Source: Fonsecaea monophora (Eukaryota > Ascomycota > Eurotiomycetes > Chaetothyriales > Herpotrichiellaceae). Taken from it: a stretch of DNA of 64,000 nucleotides. Position 1 is the first letter of the stretch. Every line of letters starts with the position of its first letter. Of this stretch, positions 55,368 through 64,000 are shown piece by piece. The notes under the pieces are model-generated. The model was not told where the DNA came from. It made no database searches and saw only the letters and a program-made list of their open reading frames with translations. The position numbers and the translations under genes were made by a program. The stretch is from NCBI RefSeq assembly GCF_001642475.1, contig NW_019173950.1, forward strand, positions 310,001 through 374,000, read 5' to 3'.

Positions 55368-56477
55368 ATGGTATCCGAGCCCCGTCTTCGAGTTTCGCCC
55401 CGCCCGCCGTCAGAGGCGCACAAAGGCGGGGGAATGGCACGCACCAGCGACACGACGATCAAGCCGGCGCAGGCAGGACGTCCAGCTCTTCTCTCGTTCG
55501 ATGAGATGCCGGAATGGTACCGACGTGAATGCAACCCGTGGATTCTCCATGGCTATCGGCCCATTTCAGGCTCGGTTCACACTTCGTTCTGCAGTTGGTC
55601 ATATATCCACAACGAGTCGGTCAACATCTATTCCCACCTCATCCCGGCCGTTTTGTTCCTGCTCGGCGAGGGGTATATCCAGCAGCACCTTGCCAGCAGG
55701 TACTCCAGGGTCACCGGCGCCGATTTCGTGGCGTTCTCCATCTTCATGTTGGCGGCCGTCACGTGTCTGTCGTTGTCAGCGACGTACCACACCTTGATGA
55801 ACCACTCCCAACACGTGGAACATCTCTGCCTACGACTGGATATGCTGGGGGTAGTGATCTTCATACTGGGGGACCTTGTCTTGGGAATATACATGGTATT
55901 TTGGTGTGAATCCTTGCCACGTAACATCTACTGGGCTATGGTTAGTCGATCACCACGTGCACAAGTTTTGTTTTTCTCGATCTCAGACCTGGTACCTGAG
56001 TCTAACAGTCTTCTTTTCCTCGCCTTATAGATTGGGGTTTTCGGCACATTGACCATTTTCATGACATTGCATCCCAAGTACCAGGGCTCGAAGTATCGCC
56101 TCTTCCGAGCGCTGATGTTCGTGGCGACGGGCTTGTGCGGTATTGCGCCCTTGATCCATGGACTCTATGTGTTCGGCATGTCGGGGATGATGAGAAAAGC
56201 TTTTCCTTATACTTTGGCAAAAGCGGCCTGCCTTCTATCGGGAACCGCGTTTTATGCAGTGAGTCTCCCATTTTCGCATACAAGAGAGAAATTCACCCTG
56301 ACACATGTGGTTCCTTAGACCAGGTTTCCCGAAAGTCGATATCCTGGCAAATTCGACCTATGGGGCTCCCATGCGATCTTTCACGTCCTGGTGGTATGCG
56401 CCGCTGTGGTCCAGTTGATGGGGTATCTTGATGCCTTCGACCATGCTCACGCGAATCTTACTTGCTCATCTCTTTGA
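55368..56477 (+). CDS. PAQR/Izh-type seven-helix receptor (hemolysin III family)
   Basis: A predicted 319-residue membrane protein of the progestin and adipoQ receptor family. Yeast members (Izh1-4) affect zinc and lipid homeostasis, and family members act as ceramidases. Exons are 55368-55940, 56031-56258 and 56319-56477, joined over 90- and 60-bp introns. The start could instead be the in-frame ATG at 55434 (MARTSDTT), since both contexts are acceptable. Family marks are NPWILHGYRP and HNESVNIYSHLIPA in the N-terminal half, SATYHTLMNHS with its zinc-ligand histidine, RLDMLGVVI with the aspartate, and GSHAIFHVLVV with the C-terminal histidine pair. The putative zinc site is complete. It is more likely a receptor or lipid hydrolase than a haemolysin. 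The length is normal. Confidence 0.9.
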
Positions 56478-56935
56478 GTCATGTGAACATGCCATGTATG
56501 CAGCTTCCGGCCACTCGGACGAGCTTCCAAACACGCACTGCACGATAGCGAACGCTGGAACATGGTGAAAGCCAAGGTGATCGAAACATCAGGTTCGCCA
56601 AACGGATCAGAGCGTTGACAAAACGTGATCGAAATGAACTTTTGCGTGGTGGATTGACGCTGATTCAGCCCCGATAGCGGGTACGATCACCAAGTTGACC
56701 TCCGAGCAGACTTTACCCTGCTTGAGCCGCTGTTCGCCCTATATGCAAGAAGACGAGCTTGATGGTAGTGTGTAAAACGAGGTGACGTGGGGGTATGGTA
56801 TTGTCCAGGTATTTTTGGTAACGATGAATCTGGGTGTTGGTAAAGCTATGTAATGGCAGATGAACGTGCCAAGGCGCTAAGAAGCTGAGGAAAGGAAGAT
56901 CTAGGAGGCGAGATCCGATTGTGGTCAAAGTTTGA
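56478..56935. other. Intergenic between PAQR and the duplicated Dur3 promoter
   Basis: About 460 bases holding the PAQR 3' end. No gene is supported. Confidence 0.45.
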
Positions 56936-57240
56936 CCAATCAGGCAGGCTGGGCTTTCTTGATAAGACATCGACTTTCTATTTTTCAATCGGGCTTGTCA
57001 ACTCTCTCGACCAGCCTTGCAACCACATTTGTCCGCCGCCTTGTCACTGACAAGGTGTGATCTACCTACTCTCCACTTGATTGCATGTCTCCATTATTAG
57101 CCAATCACCAAGGGTGCGTGGCTGGTTAGCCTTGATAAGATGGACTTTTTATTTTTCAATCGAGCTTGTCAACTTCTCCCAACAAGCCTTACCTGTTCAC
57201 GGACACCGGGTGATCTGCTCTCCACTCCATCCCATGTCGT
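56936..57240 (+). promoter_or_regulatory. Imperfectly duplicated CCAAT/GATA promoter module
   Basis: Two adjacent diverged copies (56936-57100 and 57101-57240). Each begins with CCAAT (56936-56940, 57101-57105) and carries TTGATAAG with the GATA core (56961-56966, 57134-57139). Then comes the shared stretch TTTTTCAATCGxGCTTGTCA (56981 and 57152) and a GTGATCT...CTCTCCACT end. GATAAG fits the AreA/Nit2 GATA-factor site, and CCAAT fits the HAP complex. It lies about 480-780 bases before the urea-transporter ATG, so nitrogen control is likely but inferred. Confidence 0.6.
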
Positions 57241-57716
57241 GCTTATCAGTGTTTCCAGTGAGCCAACAGGGATTGGCAATTACGGCCCGCACTTGGCGTC
57301 GATATGCAGGCCAACTCTACCACCACTCCACGAACACTCCACGCCAAACCAAATTCCCCAGCTTCTTGTTTGGTCGCACAGGTGATCACAGATACCATGT
57401 CATGTCGCTCGCGTCCCCTCGTGCCGTTATCGGGCCAGCGAAGAGCAGGGAAAATTTTTCAGTGCCAGCCATCGCGTGCTCACGAGCCATGTGCGGATGG
57501 AGTTCTCTCCCACGAGCCCAGACTTTCTTTTGCTGCACGCCAGCTTCGTCTTCACGTTGGCCAGACGGTGACCCGAGAAATATATAAGGTGAGGAAAGCC
57601 CACTCACGGGCCACCAACCATAGCCAGCCTCCCCTCCATCTGCGTCCCTCGGACTCCTTCGAAGAAATTGCGGCAACTAGTGTCACAAGGGCCAAGGCAG
57701 GCATCCTAGAGTCAAG
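57241..57716. other. Proximal promoter and leader of the urea-transporter gene
   Basis: About 475 bases. Apart from the TATA candidate no distinct element or gene was found. Confidence 0.5.
57581..57588 (+). promoter_or_regulatory. TATA box candidate of the Dur3 gene
   Basis: TATATAAG lies 129 bases before the ATG at 57717, downstream of the duplicated CCAAT/GATA module. Confidence 0.45.
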
Positions 57717-60160
57717 ATGTCAGATACTGCAGGAGCAGCTGTCGTTCCTCTCTCGAAAGGATTTGGATATGGCATCATCCTAGGTCTCGGGTTTGCCTTT
57801 GCGCTGGGCATGATTGGCACGACATGGGCATTGAAAAGATATCACGGAGAAGTCAGTACCGGCTGGTCCCCAACCAATATATAGCTAACAACCTTCAGGT
57901 ACAAACCTCTGAAGAGTTCTCAACCGCGGGGAGAACTGTCAAGTCTGGTCTCGTAGCCGCAGCCGTCGTGTCCAGCTGGACTTGGGCTGCGACCTTGCTT
58001 CAGTCTTCGGGTGTGGCTTATTCGTACGGTGTCTCCGGCCCATTCTGGTACGCGTCCGGGGCCACCGTCCAGATCTTGCTGTTTGCGACCTTGGCTATTG
58101 AGTAAGTGTTGCTCGTGACTAAACTACAACTTCTTACTAACTGTCCATACAAGGTTGAAGAGACGTGCACCCAATGCCCACACATTTCTGGAAGTGATCA
58201 AAGCCCGCTATGGCGTCGTGACACACGTTGTCTTCCTGATCTTCGGCCTCATGACAAACATCCTTGTTACCGCGATGCTCTTGACTGGTGGCAGTGCTGT
58301 GGCCAGCTCTCTTTGTGGAGTACCTACGGCCGCAGCCTGTTTCCTCCTCCCAATTGGTGTCGTTCTATATACCATGTTTGGCGGGATCAAAGCAACCTTC
58401 TTGACGGATTACGTGCACACGATTATCATTCTCGTCATCATATTTGTCTTTGCATTTAGCGCCTATGCCACTAATGAGGTGGCGGGCTCACCAGGCAAGG
58501 TCTGGGAACTTCTCGTGGACGCCGCGAAACGACATCCCGTGGATGGAAACAAAGATGGCAGCTATCTGACGATGCGAAGTCAAGAAGGCGCTATCTTTTT
58601 TGTCATCAACATTGTCGGCAATTTTGGTACGCCTAATGTAGTGTCCAGCCTGGACAAGTCCTTCTGCTAACTCCATCCAGGGACTGTGTTCTTGGACAAC
58701 GGCTATTACAACAAAGCCATTGCCGCTTCGCCTGTCGACGCATTGCCCGGATATGTTATGGGTGGCTTGTCGTGGTTTGCCATCCCCTGGCTTTGTGCCA
58801 CGACCATGGGTCTTGCTGCCCTCGCCCTCGAGAACAACCCCGTCTTCCCAACCTACCCAAACCGCATGTCCCACGCCGATGTCAGTGCAGGGCTCGTCCT
58901 CCCCTACGCTGCCGTTGCCCTCCTCGGAAAAGGTGGAGCAGCCGCCACTCTTCTCCTGGTTTTCATGGCCGTCACCTCAGCCTCGTCTGCCGAGCTGATT
59001 GCCGTCTCGTCGATCTGGACCTACGACATCTACCAGACATACATCAACCCCAAGGCCTCGGGCAAGTTCTTGATCCGAATGTCTCACGCTGCCTGTGTCG
59101 TTTACGCCATTTGTCTGGCCTCGTTTTCGACCGGACTGTTCTATGCCGGCGTCAGCATGGGGTACCTCTATCTGCTTATGGTAAGCTTTCCATCAATCAG
59201 TACAAGTCATGTAATGCTAACTACATCTGCTTTGTGAAGGGCTGTATCATTAGCAGTGCAGTCATACCCGCCACCCTGGCACTGATGTGGAAGGACCAAA
59301 ACTGGCAAGCCGCCGCGGGCGCCCCCGTGCTAGGCTTCGCGTGCGCCTTGATCGCCTGGCTGGTGACGGCCAAGAGGGAGTGCGGAGTGCTCAACGTCGA
59401 CTGCACGGGCTCCAACAACCCCATGTTGGCGGGCAACGTGACGGCGTTGCTCAGCCCGCTCGTCTTCGTCCCCATCCTCACCTTCGTCTTTGGCCGACAG
59501 AACTACGACTGGGAGTCGATGAAGGCGATCCGCAAGGGCGACGACTCGGACATCCTCCGCCGCGCCAGCGTCGACGCCGAAATGCAACGCGAGATTGCCG
59601 CGCGAACAGCCGAGCACGAAGCCGCCGAGCAGACCAAGCTGAACAAAGCGGCCATCATCTCAAGGAGTCTAACCGGGTTCATGACCATTGCCCTATTGGT
59701 GCTGTGGCCCATGCCCATGTACGGGACGGGATATATCTTTTCCAAGAAATTCTTTACCGGTGAGTCTCCTGTCGTTGCGTTGCGTTTCACAGTCTGGCTC
59801 TCTTCAAAGAAATCTCCAACTGTTGGACCCTTCCTCACATTTCCCCTCTTCCCGTCCTGTCACTTTTTCTCTTCTCTACCTTTTTCGCCCCACTAACACC
59901 TCCTTTCCACGATAGGCTGGGTCGTCGTCGGCATTCTCTGGCTCTTCTGCTCCAGCTTCTGCGTCGGCCTGTTCCCGCTCTGGCAAGGCCGCAAAACCAT
60001 GGCCCACACTGTCAAATCCATCTTCCTCGACGTCGCGGGCAAGAGAGGATCTGCCCTCCACGGCCGCCCCGCCGAGGTTGTCGAAGGTGAGGACCAGGAG
60101 ACCAGTGGACAACAGACCCCCCACGATGGCGCGGAGAAGGTCGTGGTTAAGACCGATTGA
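57717..60160 (+). CDS. DUR3: Dur3-type urea active transporter (SSS family)
   Basis: A predicted 691-residue plasma-membrane permease of the sodium:solute symporter family that imports urea, probably with protons. Six exons (57717-57851, 57899-58101, 58154-58626, 58681-59180, 59240-59759, 59916-60160) join in frame over introns of 47-156 bp. Dur3 hallmarks are [78 protein letters not shown] and [27 protein letters not shown] hydrophilic loop (about 520-565) precedes the last helices, and the C-terminal tail is polar and acidic. About 15 membrane helices are expected and the length is typical. Two GATA-type sites upstream suggest nitrogen repression. The gene looks intact. The urea substrate is by family. 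Confidence 0.94.
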
Positions 60161-61267
60161 GCGGTTACTGTGTCAATGCCATCAATGCACAAGTCACAGG
60201 TTTCGTGCAGTGTGTGCTGGCTCTGAGCACTGGGAGAAGGAATCCAAGATACAAGATACAAGGTTTAAGGATAGTCTTGAGAGGAAGTGTCAAGACTAGG
60301 ATCCAGGGTTTAGCGAAGGGGAGGGAGGGATGGGGGCAGCGAGAGAGTTCCCCAGAAACTCGGTTCATTCTTGTGCTGCGTAGATAGATACCCCAGACAG
60401 GTAGAGCGAGGAGGTTAGTTCCCAGAAAATTGTTTTTGCTCTTTATGTTCTCTGACCTCTTCTATTTCTGCTTCTATTTCTGCTGCTGCTGCTGCTACTA
60501 CTCCATGGATGGATATCTGAGATACTCAGGCACCGGGGACCTAGCACCACTTTAGAAGACAGGGCAAGACAAGGCCTTCGTGATACTAGATCCTAGGTAA
60601 ACTGGTAGACTGGTAGACTGGTAGACATGTAGAGGGAGAGCCTCGTCAGGAAAGGTTACGGGGTTTCTAGGAGAAATGGAAAAAGAGAAAAAGAGACGAC
60701 AGGCCTCTGGAAGTGAGGACGCTCAAGATCTATACCTACATACACGGCCTCTTCTTATATATCACAATGTTGAAGCTAGTCAGAGTGGTAGTGACGGTGA
60801 CGGTGACTTGTTAACTTGTTAACAATCTTGGACGATATGCGTTGTATGCGTTGCTCATTGTCATTTTCAAAGCCATAGTTAAAGTCATAGTAATACAACT
60901 CGACTCTTTTTGTGTCTGTTTGCGTGTCGTCGGTGAATCAATCCTGGCCACTTTCCAAGCCTGTACGGATCACTCGATACGACACACGCTCTGCATTTCC
61001 TGGTAGACATCACCCATGTGCCTAACACCATCTCAACGGTGCCTGGCTATCCCCTCCTACCCACCTTGAGCTATCCTTGCGAGACCATCGTTGTCGTGTT
61101 CAAATTGCATTGCCATCCCTCGGGCACTACTACCAACCCAAACCCCCTCAAACACCCGCTTATAACGGGACATGCACTGTGGGGCAAACATTTGTGACCT
61201 GTCAATCTGTCTCTTTCTTGCTCTCACACTAGCAATAACTCATTTTTTTCCCCAGTATTCCCAGTGT
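60161..61267. other. Convergent intergenic region
   Basis: About 1.1 kb between tail-to-tail genes. It contains a (TGC)5 run at 60481-60495, a small GACTGGTAGACTGGTA repeat near 60604-60625 and a GACGGTGACGGTGAC repeat near 60793. No gene is seen. Confidence 0.5.
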
Positions 61268-61957
61268 TTACTTCTTGTCTGCGGGCTTCGCGTTGACCAG
61301 TCCAGACAAGAACCCGCTGAAGCCTTCTGGCTTCTTCATGTCTTCCCAGCTCTGTCGTCGGTCGGCGTGAGCGTCTCGGTTTGCCATGAGGCCGGAGAAG
61401 ATGCCACCCTGGTTGGAAGCAGAGGACTAGAACATTTCAGCCTCAGTCAGCATGGTTTCACACGAGTGATGAAGAATGAGGTTCGAGAGGTGGTATAGTG
61501 TGCGTGTGAGAGCATATTGTAGACCTGGAGCAATACATACCCGTCTCCGTCCGGCAATGGCCGCCGCAATGCCTCCCCCGGAGCTCGTCGCAGGGGGTGA
61601 GCTGGCCTTTGGCAGAATGTCTGCCGGCTTGGCCGCACTCGACCCGCTCAACCTCCTCGACGGCTCGTGCACCTCTTTCCCCGCCATACCCATGAATCGT
61701 CGGTCGCCGCCCCACGCGTCGGGGTTGGACAACACCTTCTTCTCCACGACCGGGTAGTCGGGAAGAGCTGGTGTGGCCCCGGCAGCGGCGGCAGCGGCGG
61801 CAGCGGCAGGGGTGGCATTGTTCAGGATGGGTGAGTCGGCGGTCTTGTCGCTACCGGAGGAGCCTGACAGACGACGGGCGGTGCCTTCGTGGACTTCACG
61901 CCCCGCAGGGAACATGAAGCGGCGGTCTTGCCAGGACGAGGACGAAGATGAGGACAT
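61268..61957 (-). CDS. Small protein with repeated RRxS motifs
   Basis: A predicted 191-residue protein. Exon 1 is 61957-61541 and exon 2 is 61426-61268, with a 114-bp intron between codons. A longer open frame reads through the intron, but the spliced form restores a conserved-looking C-terminus (NQGGIFSGLMANRD, then GFSGFLSGLVN). Residues 11-34 and 85-107 are near-copies of one unit, DRRFM-x3-AGKEVHE-x4-RRLSGSS. A third related site, DRRQSWEDM, is at 161-169. RRLS and RRQS fit the protein kinase A consensus. Residues 51-59 are an alanine run. It has no signal peptide, membrane segment or known domain, and is largely disordered by composition. A stress or signalling role is a guess. No function is claimed. 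Confidence 0.7.
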
Positions 61958-62779
61958 GGTCGTCTGATGCCTAGATGAGAGTATGTGAGTGATGTAACAA
62001 TGGCCAAGGGAAAGAGCCTGGATGTGTGAGGTAGTGTTTGGAGAGAAAGGGTACTCGGAAAACAAAGTAATTGATAGGTAGAGATATATCGAGAAGAGTT
62101 CAAGCAAGAGGCAGAGGTAGCAGCAGCTGGCCAAAGGTGATTGGGAGATTACAAAGAGCTGCCAGCTGGTCGTGGTACGAGGGGAAGGGCATCCCCTTCC
62201 CCCCTCGCTGTCTACGAGCAGAGTAACTTCCTTCCCTGACGAGCATCCGTGACATGTGAGAGGTGGACAAGGGCGGCATTGCTCGTACGAGTCTAGCCAG
62301 TAGTCCAATAGTTCAGGTCTTTTCCTTTGACCTGCTGCTCCTCCCCCGCCTTTGACTGGCTTCGTCTGGGGTAAAACATTCCCGGCGCCGGCAGCGACTG
62401 GAACCAAATGACGCCAAGAGATGCTTATCTGGACAATGACGTAGTGAATGGGGCCGGGACAGCAGAGGCTATTTGAGCCGATCACATGCTATCGGTAAGA
62501 GATGCCCTGGAGTGATGAGCGAGTATCTCAGAACACAGCGCAGGTACTGTAGGTGTGTGTGAGAAAGTCATTCGTGGAGATGTACAAATGTGAGTACATT
62601 ATTGACGTCCGCATCTTCCGAAGCCTTGGTTGGCCAAGCATTGACATGTCGTGTCCCCCGTTCTCGACACTCATCCTGTTTGGTCATTCCAACCCTATGG
62701 ACGTGGCTTGATCTGAGAGAATCGAGCAAGAACCTCACGGAGACTGTCCCAGCTGCAGCATCAATATGTTGGGCAGGGC
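61958..62779. other. Intergenic, promoter of the RRxS protein gene
   Basis: About 820 bases upstream of the minus-strand RRxS gene. A long open frame continues through it on the minus strand, but it lacks protein-like character. An alternating GATATATCGA stretch at about 62083 could be a TATA element. Confidence 0.4.
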
Positions 62780-63594
62780 TCAATGTCCTCCGTCATCACC
62801 GTCACCATCACCGTTTACGTTCTGTGCTGCAGTGGCAAAAGGAAGGAGGATGCGTTCCTCTTCGGCTTCGTAGATGCGCTGCTCCCACAGGACTCGGTCA
62901 GCCGAATCTCTAAAGCAATCACATATGAAATGATTTGGTGGATGGATGTGGCAATCTCACCTCAATTGCGCCTGTTGCCGTCATCCAGCTAGCAACCAGC
63001 ATGCTCTGCAACACCCAGCTGCCCCCAAAGACACGGCTCCGAAATCGCGAAGCGTCCCAAGTGTCAAAGCCACGGTGTGGGAAGTTGGAGTCCAGATGCA
63101 GCTGGAGCAACTGCGGGAATCGATCCAGTGCCCGCTGCGACTTTCGCACGGCATCGCGGTAGAAGCCCACAGCGCCGAGAATGAAGCCAGCACAGGCCGA
63201 CACCACAAAGGGGATTGTGGCGGTATCAAAGATCATGGCGCCTATTGAGGCGCCGCTCATGCCCACGAAAATGGAGCCCAAGGTCCCAGAGACGATGACC
63301 CGTGCCATGCTGAAACACCACGCGGGTTAGATAGACATCCCACCGATCGAATTCGGAAAAGGGGTGTTATCCTCTTAGGGAAAAGACACCTACAATATGC
63401 CCGGACCGCTGCACCAACGGCAAGATGATTAGAACTAGGGACATCTGCGCCAAACAGCGAATAACGGGTCGGCCGTGCCGTCCTCACCTTACATTCCCCC
63501 AGCCTCCTCCTAGGCGCAGAATGTGTCTATACGCGTCGGTGAAGCCAGTGCTTGTGAGCGCTTCATTTCCAGGGGCTGGGTTGCGGAAAGACAT
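62780..63594 (-). CDS. Multi-exon membrane protein with unresolved junctions
   Basis: Four minus-strand blocks look coding. 63594-63493 encodes 34 residues (MSFRNPAPGNEALTSTG). 63444-63394 encodes MSLVLIILPLVQRSGHI. A long block starts at 63308 (MARVIVSGTLGSIFVGMSGASIGAM) and runs to about 62962 (WMTATGAIE). A final block reads either DRVLWEQRIYEAEEER, ending at 62780, or a different frame ending near 62815. Blocks 1-2 join cleanly. With GT-AG splicing, block 2 to 3 is one base out, and block 3 to 4 is one base out for the DRVLWEQR frame. Two hydrophobic segments are followed by LDRFPQLLQLHLDSNFPHRGFDTWD. I do not recognise the family. Either my boundaries are wrong or the gene is damaged. 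The coordinates span the blocks. Confidence 0.4.
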
Positions 63595-64000
63595 GGTTCT
63601 CTAACGGAAGCTCTCCAATTACTCGCGGGATCAATAAAAGGGACATTGTCGACATTAGAAAGCTTTTCGGCCAATCAGCCAGCTGTGCGTCAGAGTCTTG
63701 TGGACGAACGTACACGGTTGATAGCTTCGTCGGAGCATTCGCAAAGCAGAAGCAGTCACCCGGTCTGTCGGCGGTATAATAAGATCTGACCCAACCACTT
63801 GACAACCCAATCACCAAACAAGCTTCCTGGATAACGTGAGCAACTTTTGGTTTCCCCCTTAAGCTGTGCAATATTGGGATATCTGCTCAACCGGGCCCTT
63901 GGTTCCTGGGCACCTTGGCGAGCACCGAATGGGTGTTCGAGGTAGGACAATACATCGCAGCTGGGGCATAGCGCGCAATACAAAGCGGCACCAACACCCA
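63595..64000. other. Right edge of window
   Basis: 406 bases upstream of the last minus-strand gene. No gene is supported. Its promoter probably lies here, and an adjacent gene may begin beyond the edge. Confidence 0.45.

Noticed and set aside
55261..55797. A 178-codon plus-strand frame overlapping the PAQR gene
   Set aside because: It is the wrong frame of the PAQR coding exon. The PAQR frame carries conserved motifs and spliced continuations.
61427..62485. A 352-codon minus-strand open frame extending well beyond the RRxS protein
   Set aside because: The part upstream of ATG 61957 has no protein-like character, and the part after 61541 is an intron with clean GTATGT and CTAG ends. The frame is open by chance.

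Overview
The window reads as nuclear DNA of a filamentous ascomycete (Pezizomycotina). Most genes carry short GT-AG introns of about 47-200 bp with CTAAC-like branch sites. Start contexts resemble CACCATGG, promoters and leaders are pyrimidine-rich, and fungal-only families are present: Clr2, Dal5-type and Dur3 permeases, AcuF-type C2H2/ankyrin proteins and PNP-NACHT-ankyrin receptors. The product mix would suit a Eurotiomycetes or Chaetothyriales-like fungus, but that narrower placement is only an impression. I saw no rRNA, convincing tRNA, CRISPR array or intact transposon.

Layout. 0.7-5.6 kb: an UNC93-like membrane protein and a dimethylformamidase-beta-like protein. 5.6-8.7 kb: mostly non-coding, with one doubtful ORF and a long leader. 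8.7-11.6 kb: a coiled-coil protein of unknown function and a GPI-type cupredoxin. 12.9-14.9 kb: a Dal5-type MFS permease. 16.5-21.4 kb: a minus-strand run of ribosomal protein uL22 (L17), the heterochromatin factor Clr2 and a small membrane-anchored protein, which shares a divergent promoter with a GH78 alpha-L-rhamnosidase (21.9-24.8 kb). 25.3-27.3 kb: a ROK1-type DEAD-box helicase. 27.3-33.6 kb: a gene-poor stretch rich in short tandem motifs. 33.7-39.3 kb: a low-complexity regulatory-looking protein, a protein with two PAS-like segments, and ATP synthase subunit g.

41.7-54.5 kb is the most interesting segment. It holds four consecutive genes of the kinds used in fungal allorecognition and programmed cell death. 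They are a DUF7580-subtilisin (S8) fusion with an intact catalytic triad; a convergent 279-residue gene whose pattern I read as a fungal gasdermin; a C2H2/ankyrin protein; and a PNP-NACHT-ankyrin NLR with a long C-terminal extension I do not recognise. The first two resemble the known protease plus gasdermin pair HET-Q2/HET-Q1 of Podospora, but here the protease is fused to a pseudokinase-like DUF7580 region.

55.4-63.6 kb: a PAQR/Izh-type receptor, a Dur3 urea transporter behind a duplicated CCAAT/GATA promoter that suggests nitrogen control, a small protein with repeated RRxS motifs, and a multi-exon membrane protein whose exons do not join cleanly in frame. Exon boundaries were placed by eye from splice consensus and reading-frame continuity. 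Family names rest on recognised motifs, not on database searches.
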